NCBI GenBank assembly: GCA_026419195.1
Contig: JANZZV010000001.1
Coordinates: 326,640 to 390,639, forward strand
Direction: 5' to 3'
From: Fervidobacterium sp.
Lineage (GTDB): Bacteria; Thermotogota; Thermotogae; Thermotogales; Fervidobacteriaceae
DNA length: 64,000 nt
Numbering within the stretch: position 1 is the stretch's first letter; every line of letters starts with the position of its first letter. The translations under genes were made by a program, and so were the position numbers. Of the stretch, positions 44,150 to 52,903 are shown in pieces. The notes beneath the pieces were generated by a model, which did not search any database, was not told where the DNA came from, and was given only the letters and a program-made list of their open reading frames with translations.

Positions 44150-45421
44150 TTAGTTTGACAGTATTTCATCAACCACTTTATCAAGTCCCACAGCACGTGA
44201 AGCTTTTAAGTATATAGTTCCATCAAAATGTTTTTTAAGGATTTTTTCTTTTAAAAAATTCACTATCTCTGTGCTTTCAGCACTTCTGAAAATAACGTTA
44301 TTAGAGTTAATGTCTTTAGACTCTTCCTCTTTATCGTAAACAATAACTCCATCAAGATTTTCAAGTAACTTAGAAAGCTCTGTGTGATAGTACTTTGAAT
44401 ATTCACCAAGTTCTTTCATCGCTCCAACAACTGCATACCTTGGGGATGGAAAATTTTCTAAAATCTCTTCTATGCCTGTCTTGAACGATTCAAAACTTGC
44501 ATTGTAAGTATCATCAATCAGGAATCCGTGGTCAATGCTGTGCACGTTAAATCTTCCCTTTGGCGGTTTAAATTCGAAAAGATTTTTTGGATTAAATATA
44601 ATATCAAGCATATCCGTAATACCAAATGCAACAAGAACGGATAGTGCCATTGGTTTCGTCCAATAACCTGGTAATTGATAGTAATATTCCTGGTTTTCGT
44701 ATTTGAACGTCAGTAATGTTGTCTTTCCATTATACTCCCTGCTTTTGAGCAAATAATCTCCACCGCTGATACCAAAATATCTGCATTTTTCACATCTCAT
44801 TCTCTCATCGTCATAATTTACAAGTGCTCTTTTCGAATTTTCAACAATTTGCCATTTACCTTTGAAGATCTCCATAACGCTTCCAGCAATACCGATGTGC
44901 GCACTTCCAACGTTCAATAAGACACCTATCTCAGGTGGAAAGTATCTACATAGATACTGAATATCTCCAACATTTCGTTGAGCCATTTCAAGTACTAATA
45001 TTTTTTCCCCCTTGTAAGAATTAATAATACAAAGGGGTAATCCTATCTCAGAATTCAAATTACCTTCATTTCTAAAAGTAGGAATTTCAGCGTTAAGCAC
45101 GTTTGCAACTATTTCTTTTGTTGTGGTCTTTCCGTTAGAACCTGTTATACCTATTATTTTTCCATTTGCCTTTTGAATTATCTTTCCTGCCAATTCATTT
45201 AAAAATTCCACGGTGTTGGGCACAATTACTTGATTTTCCACACCAACATTTCTTTCCACAAGTACGGCAAATGCACCATTCTCGATAGCTTGTCTTGAAA
45301 AATCATGACCATCGACACGATTCCCTTTGATAGCTACGAATACATCACCTGGTTTAACTTCCCTTGAATCTACGACAAACCTATGACCAACTAAATCCGT
45401 GAGTTTCAATGCCATCTTCAT
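44150..45421 (-). CDS. murF: UDP-MurNAc-tripeptide:D-Ala-D-Ala ligase
   Basis: About 423 aa Mur ligase. It has the N-terminal substrate domain (DSREVKPGDVFVAIKGNRVDGH), P-loop GITGSNGKTTTKEIV near residue 100, LEMAQRNVGDI and the C-terminal domain IDDTYNASFESFKTG. It adds D-Ala-D-Ala to the tripeptide precursor in the cytoplasm. Start codons GTG 45424, ATG 45421 and ATG 45415 are all possible; the ATG at 45421 is 4 nt from GGAAAGAG. Confidence 0.95.
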   Translation of the reverse strand: MKMALKLTDLVGHRFVVDSREVKPGDVFVAIKGNRVDGHDFSRQAIENGAFAVLVERNVGVENQVIVPNTVEFLNELAGKIIQKANGKIIGITGSNGKTTTKEIVANVLNAEIPTFRNEGNLNSEIGLPLCIINSYKGEKILVLEMAQRNVGDIQYLCRYFPPEIGVLLNVGSAHIGIAGSVMEIFKGKWQIVENSKRALVNYDDERMRCEKCRYFGISGGDYLLKSREYNGKTTLLTFKYENQEYYYQLPGYWTKPMALSVLVAFGITDMLDIIFNPKNLFEFKPPKGRFNVHSIDHGFLIDDTYNASFESFKTGIEEILENFPSPRYAVVGAMKELGEYSKYYHTELSKLLENLDGVIVYDKEEESKDINSNNVIFRSAESTEIVNFLKEKILKKHFDGTIYLKASRAVGLDKVVDEILSN

Positions 45422-45444
45422 CACACTCTTTCCAATTTTCTCAT

Positions 45445-46938
45445 TTAGTCTTTTGAAGAATGGTTCTTGTTTATTTTTGAAAAAATTATATCTAGGGCAA
45501 CATCTCTATCTTTGAATGGGATTTTCAATGTTTCCGAGAAAAACTGATAAGGTTCATGCCCTCGGCCGGTTATAAGTACAACATCTCCTCTTGTTGCCAA
45601 AGTTATTGCTGTATCAATCGCTTCCTTTCTGTCAAGAACAGTTAAAGACAACGAATTCGGTTTGATGCCTTTCTCTACCTCTCGTATAATTTCTTCAGGA
45701 TCCTCGCCTCTTGGGTCATCGGTTGTGAGTATAGCTATATCTGCCAGTTGTGTCACAACTTCTGCCATCATCGGTCTTTTACCCCTATCTGCCTGTCCGC
45801 CAGCACCGTAAACAACAATTATCCTACCTTTCGCAATTTTCCTGGCGCTTTTTATAACCTTTTCAAGCGCATCTGGCGAATGGGCAAAGTCGATCACAAC
45901 TTCTATACCAAGTCTTCTTGCTTCAGGTATAGGTTCGAATCTACCCTCAACACCTCGAAAAGTTGATATGTAACTTATTACTTCGTCAAGTTCGTATCCA
46001 ATTTCAACAAGTCCAGCTAAAACAAGTGTTACATTAAATGCGTTGTATTCACCTATCATCTGTGTATAAACTTTTCTTATTCCATGTGGAGTATGCAACA
46101 TAAACGTTGTACCGTTCCATCCAGTTGTAATGTTTGAGATTTTGTAAGTTGAATCGTCGGTTGTTCCGTAAGTTACTAATCTCGGAACTTTTTTACCGTT
46201 CAAATAATGGAGATAATCTGAATTTACAACCGCTACACCATCTTTTTTCAAAAGATCAAAGATATGAATCTTTGAATTTACGTAGTGTTCAAAGGTTGGA
46301 TGATAATCTAAATGATCTCTTGTAATGTTAGTCAGACCAGCTATATCAAATCGCACAGTCTCAACTCTACCTTGATCAAGAGAATGAGAAGAAACCTCCA
46401 TAGAGTAATAACTACCGCCATTTTTATAAGTTTTTGCCATATTGTCTAAGATAGTTACAGCATCTGGTGTTGTGTTATGAATATAAAACTTATCACCAAG
46501 AATATCGTTCATAACAGTACCTGAAAGACTCCCAGTTAATCCAAACTGTTGCATAATATGATGAAATAAATGAGCACAAGTTGTTTTTCCGTTTGTACCC
46601 GTAACACCGAAGGTTATCAAATATTTGTACGGATGTTCATAGAATTCGGCAGCTATGTACGCTTCTGCTAATCGACTGTCGTACACCTGTACATAAGGTA
46701 ACTTTTCGTTTATTTCTCTCTCAGTTACAAATGCCAATACATTTCCTTCCGAATATAGCTTCTCAGCAATAGTGTGAGAATCAAATTTAGTACCTTTTCT
46801 ACATATGAAAATGGAGGCATCTGAAAGCTTATTAGAGTTGTTTGATATAAACTTAACTTCTGCGTTTTTTAGTTCTTCTGGTAAATTTATCTTAACGATA
46901 AATCTTTCGATGGCTTCAAGTAATCTTCCCAGCTTCAA
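45445..46938 (-). CDS. murE: UDP-MurNAc-tripeptide synthetase MurE
   Basis: About 497 aa. Motifs: P-loop GVTGTNGKTTCAHLF near residue 110, STRDHL-like ITRDHLDYH, EVSSHSLDQGRV and DFAHSPDALEKVI. The third-residue specificity motif is DDPR rather than the DNPR of diaminopimelate-adding enzymes. The T. maritima enzyme, which adds L- and D-lysine, has, as I recall, the same DDPR, so lysine in peptidoglycan is likely here. TTG at 46938 is 8 nt after GAGG; a GTG at 46947 lies in that site. Confidence 0.95.
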   Translation of the reverse strand: MKLGRLLEAIERFIVKINLPEELKNAEVKFISNNSNKLSDASIFICRKGTKFDSHTIAEKLYSEGNVLAFVTEREINEKLPYVQVYDSRLAEAYIAAEFYEHPYKYLITFGVTGTNGKTTCAHLFHHIMQQFGLTGSLSGTVMNDILGDKFYIHNTTPDAVTILDNMAKTYKNGGSYYSMEVSSHSLDQGRVETVRFDIAGLTNITRDHLDYHPTFEHYVNSKIHIFDLLKKDGVAVVNSDYLHYLNGKKVPRLVTYGTTDDSTYKISNITTGWNGTTFMLHTPHGIRKVYTQMIGEYNAFNVTLVLAGLVEIGYELDEVISYISTFRGVEGRFEPIPEARRLGIEVVIDFAHSPDALEKVIKSARKIAKGRIIVVYGAGGQADRGKRPMMAEVVTQLADIAILTTDDPRGEDPEEIIREVEKGIKPNSLSLTVLDRKEAIDTAITLATRGDVVLITGRGHEPYQFFSETLKIPFKDRDVALDIIFSKINKNHSSKD

Positions 46939-46988
46939 CGCGCTCACCTCTCTGAAAAAATTGGTGAATAACTTTTCAATTCACTGAA

Positions 46989-47016
46989 ATTATAACACCT
47001 TAGCAAAATTATTCAA
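46989..47016 (-). promoter_or_regulatory. Promoter of the murE-murF-mraY operon
   Basis: On the minus strand: TTGAAT, 16 nt, TATAAT, about 50 nt before murE. Confidence 0.7.
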
Positions 47017-47024
47017 CTGTATAA

Positions 47025-47059
47025 TAAAACACAAACAAATCCCTCAGTCTAATGAGAGA
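47025..47059 (-). terminator. Probable terminator of the disaccharide operon
   Basis: On the minus strand UCUCUCA pairs with UGAGGGA (one G-U pair) around a 6-nt loop, followed by UUUGUUUGUGUUUU. The stem is short, so confidence is moderate. Confidence 0.45.
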
Positions 47060-47105
47060 TATGTTCTAAGTAAACGATGTAACTCTCTATAAAATTCACC
47101 ATAAA

Positions 47106-48542
47106 TTAAAAAGCACAAGTTTGCCTCAACGCATTCTTGAAAATTTCTATATCGTTTTGCAAATCTTCTTTTTGAAAGGTAACTTTATTGCTAATTGCAT
47201 GTTGAATGTTTTCAATGTAAGCTTGTGCAGTCTGCTCCCATGAATACTTTTTTGCTAACATAAGAGACTTCGCATTATCAAATTGCTCCAAGCAGACAAA
47301 GAGCTTACTTGATATATCTTCCAAATCTTCAGGATCTATTAATAAACCCTCACCATTAGATATAATCTCAGATGGTCCTCCATTCTTTGTTGCTACTATC
47401 TTAAGTCCACAAGCGGCAGCCTCAACAATGGCAAGTCCAAAAGGTTCGTAAATAGCCGGCAAGACAAATACAGAACCCCGAGTTGCTGCAATACGGTACA
47501 AAGCTGCTAAACTTTTTTGATCTGTTATATTCAAGAAAAACACACTTTTGTTAATTTCATCTCTAATTTGTTCCAATATTTCCGCCAATATTAGTGATTC
47601 TTCATTATGATGGGTTTTCACATATTTTTCAACATCGTCAACACCGCGTACAACAATAACAAGATTAGACGACTCTTTTAGCCTTTTATCGTTCATAAAG
47701 GCTTTAACAACGGATATGTGATTTTTCTTCTTATCAATTCTGCTTGACATTAATATGAATGGAAGTCTCTGCCTTTTCAGAGATGTTCTGGACAACACTT
47801 GATTCAGATACTTTTCTATTAGTGTATCGTGTTCTTGGCGTTCTGTTGTGAAAATCTTTTGGTTAATTCCAGGAGGAATGACCTTAAATTTTTTGCTGTA
47901 AGGATCTGAGTTATATAATTTATGGGAATATTGTTCATATCTTTCTTGAGACGTACTACAAACAACGAATGAAGAGTATTTGATAGACAAATTCTCTGCA
48001 AGTATTCTCACTGAAAATCTGTATTTTTTCTCAATTTCATCTGCACTAGCACCACTTTTCATCAGCTTTTCAAGTTTCCAAGCTCCAAGTGAATGTGCCG
48101 TAAAAGAGAAAGGCACACCTGTTTTAGCCAAAAATATTACACCACTTATGCCACCATCTCCATAGTGTGTAGTCACAAAATCTGGAAAATCTCCCTCTTG
48201 CTCATAAAATCTTACTATACCATCGACATAATCTGGAAGATGAGACCATAAGTCTTCCTTTCGGAGGAATTTTTCGCCACCAAATGGTATACGAATTATT
48301 CTGAGATTTGGAGTATCGGGATAATAATCAAAAGGTTCTGAGAATTCTGGCCAGTCTTCATCTATTATTTGCCTTGTTATGATATCTACTTCAATACCTT
48401 TAGCAGCCATTGCCTTAGCCATTTCTTTTACATAAACGAGTTGACCACCAAAATCAGGGTGCTCCGTTAGATGACTGTCGTTTTTATCAAAGTTTCCTTG
48501 GGGATTGAAAAAAGCTATTTTCTTAATACCAAACTCGCTCAT
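47106..48542 (-). CDS. Sucrose-phosphate synthase-like GT4 glycosyltransferase
   Basis: 478 aa, resembling throughout the Halothermothrix orenii sucrose-phosphate synthase. N-terminal acceptor side: FFNPQGNFDKNDSHLTEHPD, FGGQLVYVKEMAKAMA, IIRIPFGGEKFLRKEDLWSH and VTTHYGDGGISGV. C-terminal NDP-sugar domain: SSRIDKKKNHISVVKAF and YEPFGLAIVEAAACGLKIVATKNGGPSEI with the catalytic E-x7-E motif. It should move glucose between a nucleotide sugar and fructose or fructose 6-phosphate, and may run in reverse. No sucrose-phosphatase is nearby. It overlaps the PfkB gene by 4 bp. Confidence 0.82.
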   Translation of the reverse strand: MSEFGIKKIAFFNPQGNFDKNDSHLTEHPDFGGQLVYVKEMAKAMAAKGIEVDIITRQIIDEDWPEFSEPFDYYPDTPNLRIIRIPFGGEKFLRKEDLWSHLPDYVDGIVRFYEQEGDFPDFVTTHYGDGGISGVIFLAKTGVPFSFTAHSLGAWKLEKLMKSGASADEIEKKYRFSVRILAENLSIKYSSFVVCSTSQERYEQYSHKLYNSDPYSKKFKVIPPGINQKIFTTERQEHDTLIEKYLNQVLSRTSLKRQRLPFILMSSRIDKKKNHISVVKAFMNDKRLKESSNLVIVVRGVDDVEKYVKTHHNEESLILAEILEQIRDEINKSVFFLNITDQKSLAALYRIAATRGSVFVLPAIYEPFGLAIVEAAACGLKIVATKNGGPSEIISNGEGLLIDPEDLEDISSKLFVCLEQFDNAKSLMLAKKYSWEQTAQAYIENIQHAISNKVTFQKEDLQNDIEIFKNALRQTCAF

Positions 48543-49456
48543 AATTCTTCCTCCAAAATCTTCTTATTGATAGTTACATCAGCACCAGTAAAGCCAAGGA
48601 TGTAAGCAGCTATTTTACTTCCAAGTTTGCACGCGTTGACAAAATTCTTACCAGATAATATACCGTAGTAAATACCAGCCCAAAAACCATCGCCTGCCCC
48701 AGTTGAATCGACGACCGTTTTGGCATCACTTGGTATGTGCACGATTCCGTTACTTTCCGCAGATGATACAAACGCTCCGTATTTACCAGCCGTTAAAACT
48801 ACGTGTTTGACACCGTGCTCGTGAAATTGTTCAATATAGAATTTTGCACTTTCTTCTACTGAATAATTTACTTCGCCAAAAATTGCTGTTGCATCGTCTA
48901 ATGACGGCTTCGAATAAGACGAGAAACTAAGCACTTCTTTGACTCTATCTAATACGATCCTTTTACAATCAAATAGTTTATCACGACAATTTGGATCAAA
49001 AGATATTTCAATTCCATGCATTTTGGCATGTTCCACGATTTTCCGCAATTGTTTGAAACTTACCTCAAACGAAAGAGGCCAGCAACTGATGTGCATTAGT
49101 TTAACATCATCAAATATATCCTCAGTTGAAAAATTCAAAAACCTATCGGCACCTCTTATAACAAAGAAATCAGGGCTTTCTTGTGTTTTTTGGACGAAAA
49201 CAAGGCTAGTTCCAAAATACTTATCAAACTGCACGTGTTTTACATCAACACCACAACGTTTTAAACTTGAAACTATCTTGTAACCAATTATATCTTCTCC
49301 GACGCGAGAAAGAATTCTTGTTGGAATACCAAGTTGAGAAAGATATTTTGCGATATTACCAGGCGAACCTCCTATCCTTAGCAAATAATTTTCAGCATTC
49401 TCAAATTTATCTTCTGTAATCAAATCAGCGAGTAATTCTCCCACAAACAATACCAA
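48539..49456 (-). CDS. PfkB-family sugar kinase (fructokinase-like)
   Basis: 305 aa ribokinase-fold kinase. Seen: ENYLLRIGGSPGNIAKYLSQLG (substrate and lid region), DPNCRDKLF and the PfkB signature DSTGAGDGFWAGIYYG with the catalytic Asp. Fructose is a reasonable substrate because the next gene is SPS-like, but 2-keto-3-deoxygluconate or other sugars cannot be excluded. The TTG start has AAGGAG 9 nt upstream. It follows the permease gene by 28 nt. Confidence 0.85.
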   Translation of the reverse strand: MVLFVGELLADLITEDKFENAENYLLRIGGSPGNIAKYLSQLGIPTRILSRVGEDIIGYKIVSSLKRCGVDVKHVQFDKYFGTSLVFVQKTQESPDFFVIRGADRFLNFSTEDIFDDVKLMHISCWPLSFEVSFKQLRKIVEHAKMHGIEISFDPNCRDKLFDCKRIVLDRVKEVLSFSSYSKPSLDDATAIFGEVNYSVEESAKFYIEQFHEHGVKHVVLTAGKYGAFVSSAESNGIVHIPSDAKTVVDSTGAGDGFWAGIYYGILSGKNFVNACKLGSKIAAYILGFTGADVTINKKILEEEL

Positions 49457-49484
49457 ATTCCCACACTCCTTATGCTAAAACACT

Positions 49485-50330
49485 TTATCCCTTCACTGCA
49501 CCTGAGCTTAAACCAGCTATGATTCTGTTTTGGAAAATCAAAACGAGTGTAACAAGTGGTACTGTTACGATAACTGCTGCTGCCATAAGCTGTCCCCAAG
49601 GTTGTTCATACTGACTTCTACCAGCAAACATTGCTATAGCAACTGGAACTGTATAATAATCAGGCTTCTGCATAAAAGTGAAAGCAAATAAAAACTCGTT
49701 CCAAGCGCTGATAAATGTTAACAAACCTGTTGCTACGAGTCCTGGAGCCGACATAGGAAAGACTATTTGAAAGAGAGTCCTTAATCTTGAACATCCATCG
49801 ATAGCGGCAGCTTCTTCTATTTCTTTTGGCAAATCACGGAAAAAGTTTTGGAGAATCCATGTAGTTAAAGGTAACGTAATTGCAACGTATGGGATTATAA
49901 GTCCCTGATAAGTATTTATAAATCCCAACCTTCTTAAAATTACAAACAAAGAACCAAGAATAGAAATTTGTGGAAACATACTTACTGAAAGTATGAGTGC
50001 CATTACAATTGCCTTGCCTTTCATATGCAATCTTGCGATAGCATATCCGGCAAATGAACCAAAAATAAGTGTCAAGATCGTTGTTACACCAGAAACAATC
50101 ACACTGTTAATTATATTAACATGGAACGGTCTCTCTTGGAAGACTTTCACGTAGTTTGAAAAAGTTGGATTTCTTGGTACCAACGTAGGATTTGACTCAA
50201 ACAGTTCTATATTTGGTTTTAGCGAAGAAACAATAGCCCAATAGAATGGGAAGATGCACCATAAAAGTACGAAAATTACCGAAAAAGCTAATACAATATT
50301 GTATATAATTTTTCTGGTTTTTGTCGACAT
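49485..50330 (-). CDS. Sugar ABC transporter permease (MalG-like)
   Basis: 281 aa from the ATG at 50330 with GGTGGGG upstream. Six hydrophobic helices. The EAA loop EEAAAIDGCSRLRTLFQIVFPMS, which contacts the ATPase, is near residue 190. It is the second permease of a CUT1-type carbohydrate importer. No ATPase gene is in the locus, so a shared MsmK/MalK-type ATPase is probably used. Confidence 0.93.
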   Translation of the reverse strand: MSTKTRKIIYNIVLAFSVIFVLLWCIFPFYWAIVSSLKPNIELFESNPTLVPRNPTFSNYVKVFQERPFHVNIINSVIVSGVTTILTLIFGSFAGYAIARLHMKGKAIVMALILSVSMFPQISILGSLFVILRRLGFINTYQGLIIPYVAITLPLTTWILQNFFRDLPKEIEEAAAIDGCSRLRTLFQIVFPMSAPGLVATGLLTFISAWNEFLFAFTFMQKPDYYTVPVAIAMFAGRSQYEQPWGQLMAAAVIVTVPLVTLVLIFQNRIIAGLSSGAVKG

Positions 50331-50347
50331 TAATTTCACCCCACCGA

Positions 50348-51235
50348 TCAATCTAACTTAAGTTTCAAAGATTTTATATAAATAATCGCAAATATTGAAA
50401 TCAAAATGAATATAACCACTGAAAGTGAAGAACCATATCCAAACCATGAACCAGTGAATGCTCTATCCATCAAAAGTACTCTGTTATAAACAGCAAGAGT
50501 TTCCGTATTTACACTTCCACGAGTCATTATGAAGACAACATCAAAAACTCTCAACGCATCAAGTGTTCTAAAGATAAGAGCTACAGCAATGGTTGACCTT
50601 AGCATAGGTAAGGTTATCTTTGTAAAACGCTGCCACAAATTTGCTCCATCTATTCTTGCGGCTTCGTACAATTCTTCCGGTATAAGTTGCAACCCTGCTA
50701 AGATCAAGAGTGCCATGAACGGTGTCGTTTTCCACACATCTACAGCAATGATTGCCCACATTGCTGTTTTTGGTGTACCAAGTATAGGTACACCTGGTTC
50801 AATCACGTGTAAAGTTTCGAGCAACTTTGTCATGATACCACCTTGGTCATTGAACATCCATTTCCACATTTGAGAGGATATTGCCGTTGGAATTGCCCAA
50901 GGTATAAGCATAGCTGCCCTTACAATGCCTCGAAATCGAAACGGCTGATTAACTATGAGTGCTATAATTAATCCGAAAACAGTTTCCAAGGCTACTGATA
51001 CAATAGTGAAAAAAACCGTATTATTCAACGCCGCGATGAACCTTTCATCTTTAAACAAATCTATGTAATTTTTCACACCAACAAATTTTCTTTGAATGTC
51101 GGGTCTTAATCCAAATTCGTAAAAGCTATCGTAAAAAGTCTTAAAAAGTGGAAAGAATGCAATGACAGATATAACAACAATAGCTGGTAAGATCATCCAC
51201 CAGGCTACAACCGTTTCTTTTGTCTTAACTTTCAA
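50348..51235 (-). CDS. Sugar ABC transporter permease (MalF-like)
   Basis: About 295 aa, six helices (WWMILPAIVVISVIAFFPLF first). The EAA loop reads EELYEAARIDGANLWQRFTKI. The TTG at 51235 is 8 nt after GGAGG; a GTG at 51244 lies in the site. It pairs with the MalG-like protein and is separated from the binding-protein gene by a strong hairpin. Confidence 0.93.
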   Translation of the reverse strand: MKVKTKETVVAWWMILPAIVVISVIAFFPLFKTFYDSFYEFGLRPDIQRKFVGVKNYIDLFKDERFIAALNNTVFFTIVSVALETVFGLIIALIVNQPFRFRGIVRAAMLIPWAIPTAISSQMWKWMFNDQGGIMTKLLETLHVIEPGVPILGTPKTAMWAIIAVDVWKTTPFMALLILAGLQLIPEELYEAARIDGANLWQRFTKITLPMLRSTIAVALIFRTLDALRVFDVVFIMTRGSVNTETLAVYNRVLLMDRAFTGSWFGYGSSLSVVIFILISIFAIIYIKSLKLKLD

Positions 51236-51276
51236 ATTCTTCACCTCCAGGGCTGAGACAGTTTGGAATATTTTAC

Positions 51277-51303
51277 AAAAGCCGGGGACATATAGTCCCC
51301 GGC
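51277..51303 (-). terminator. Intercistronic hairpin between binding protein and permease genes
   Basis: A perfect 9-bp GC-rich stem (GCCGGGGAC/GTCCCCGGC) with a 5-nt loop, followed on the minus strand by TTTTGTAAAA. The short U-run suggests partial termination or protection of the upstream mRNA from 3' decay. Confidence 0.75.
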
Positions 51304-51328
51304 AAAAAACACACTAACTTGGGACCGT

Positions 51329-52573
51329 TTATTTACCAAGTACCTTATTAAGTTCTTTTGCCATCTCTTCAATTGCCTTTTGAGGTGACATTTGTTGTGT
51401 TAAAGCTGAGTGTGTGTATTTTTGAATAACATCAGAAATTTCACTGTACTTTGCTGTTCTCGGTCTTGGTGCCGCATTTATAAACATTCCGTAGAGCTCA
51501 ACCATAAAAGGTGCTGCCTTTTTGAGCTCCGGATTCTTGTAGACATCCATCATTGTTGGGTTCTGACCTGCGTTGATTGCTTTGTAAAGTTGTTCGTCAT
51601 AACTTGTTAAGAACTTTACAAGCTTTTTCGCTGCTGCTTTTTCTTCTGCTGTCGCGTTCTTGTTTATGCCAAGCATCCATCCACCGAGTGTAGCAGCTGA
51701 TTTACCAGATGGACCTGCTGGAAGAGGAGCAACCCCAACTTTACCAGCAACCTTAGATTCTTTTGGATTATTCAAAAGTGACCAAGCATATGGCCAATTT
51801 CTCATAAAGACTGCTTCTCCATTTTGGAATTTTCGTCTCGCTTCTTCCTCCATGTAGGTTGTTACAGCTTGTGGGGAAACCTTCTCTTTGTAGATGAGAT
51901 CAACCATGAATTGCAATGCTTTAACAGCAGCAGGGCTATTAATTATAACATTACCTGCATCATCAAGTACATCTCCACCAAACGAGATTAAATACTCCAT
52001 GAAGTCACAAACCAGACCTTCATATCTTGCACCTTGCCAAACAAAGCCAACAATGTTCTTTTCTTTGGCTGTGATCGTTTTTGCAATCTTGACAAGTTCA
52101 TCCCACGTTTTTGGAGGATTTTTAAAACCATATTTCTCAAGAAGGTCCTTTCGATAATAAAGAAGTCCTGCATCTGTAAACCAAGGAATTGCTACAATTT
52201 TGCCGCCAACCGTTGCAGCTTTCACAGTCCCTGGTAAGAACTTGTCAAGTTCAAAATAGGATTTGTCTGCACTTAAATCTTCAAGGTAAGGTGCAAATTC
52301 CGCTGGCCATATGACATCAAGCATTAGTACTGTTGGTTCTTTTTCTCCTGATGCAAGGTAAGTTACGTAAAGGTCGTGTCTTTCTGTTGATGAGTTTGGC
52401 ATGGGCATAACCGATACTTTGATATCAGGATTTGCCTTCATAAACCTGTCAAGTTGCGCGTATAGTACTTCAAGTTCCTTACCTACCGCCCCGGCTGTCA
52501 TTGTGATGGTAACCCTCGAAAACGCTACCACGGATAGAACTAGCAACAGTGCAAACAATACGACTTTTCTCAT
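51329..52573 (-). CDS. Sugar ABC transporter substrate-binding protein
   Basis: About 414 aa. The signal peptide is MRKVVLFALLLVLSVVAFS, without a lipobox Cys, so the mature protein may be free or membrane-held in the periplasm-like space. The family-1 extracellular solute-binding fold shows in TAGAVGKELEVLYAQLDRF and LDVIWPAEFAPYLEDLS, and in TLGGWMLGINKNA. It resembles trehalose/maltose-type binding proteins. The ATG at 52573 has GGGAGGTG 5-6 nt upstream. Confidence 0.93.
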   Translation of the reverse strand: MRKVVLFALLLVLSVVAFSRVTITMTAGAVGKELEVLYAQLDRFMKANPDIKVSVMPMPNSSTERHDLYVTYLASGEKEPTVLMLDVIWPAEFAPYLEDLSADKSYFELDKFLPGTVKAATVGGKIVAIPWFTDAGLLYYRKDLLEKYGFKNPPKTWDELVKIAKTITAKEKNIVGFVWQGARYEGLVCDFMEYLISFGGDVLDDAGNVIINSPAAVKALQFMVDLIYKEKVSPQAVTTYMEEEARRKFQNGEAVFMRNWPYAWSLLNNPKESKVAGKVGVAPLPAGPSGKSAATLGGWMLGINKNATAEEKAAAKKLVKFLTSYDEQLYKAINAGQNPTMMDVYKNPELKKAAPFMVELYGMFINAAPRPRTAKYSEISDVIQKYTHSALTQQMSPQKAIEEMAKELNKVLGK

Positions 52574-52749
52574 ACGTACACCTCCCAAATTTAAGAGTGG
52601 ATTATTTCGAAATTCAAAAACAATATATCATGGATTTGCAAAAAGCTCAAAATTTAGATTAATTAATCAAAATAAAGATTTGGAAAGCTATGTGAAATAT
52701 TAGTTCTATAAGGAAAGATAAGGCATATTATTTTGTATTTTTCAGACAA

Positions 52750-52777
52750 TTTCGAGTTCGATATGCGAACCTATACT
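52750..52777 (+). promoter_or_regulatory. Candidate treT promoter overlapping an operator
   Basis: TTTCGA, 16 nt, TATACT. The spacer is filled by the first TTCG-N5-CGAA palindrome. A long leader of about 120 nt would result. Confidence 0.4.
52756..52770. promoter_or_regulatory. ROK-type operator, copy 1
   Basis: GTTCG-ATATG-CGAAC, perfect 5-bp arms around a 5-nt centre. Confidence 0.65.
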
Positions 52778-52802
52778 ATTGTAAAATATTCGGGAAAATA
52801 AT

Positions 52803-52817
52803 ATTCGAATTTCGAAC
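52803..52817. promoter_or_regulatory. ROK-type operator, copy 2
   Basis: ATTCG-AATTT-CGAAC, the same pattern as copy 1 with one arm-end mismatch. The two centres are 47 bp apart, between four and five helical turns. Confidence 0.65.
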
Positions 52818-52903
52818 ATAACATGGAACTGATGTTGAGCTTTTCAAATGATTTATTTATGAATTAAGTCGGAAAACAGAATTCTGAAGAATGGGAGGAT
52901 GAT

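Larger units (their letters stand above)
52574..52903. other. Divergent promoter region of the disaccharide locus
   Basis: 330 bp without a gene. It holds two near-identical 15-bp palindromes (52756-52770 and 52803-52817), a weaker third match at 52605-52619, and a promoter-like element at 52750-52777. The leftward promoter for the transporter operon could not be pinned down. Confidence 0.65.
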
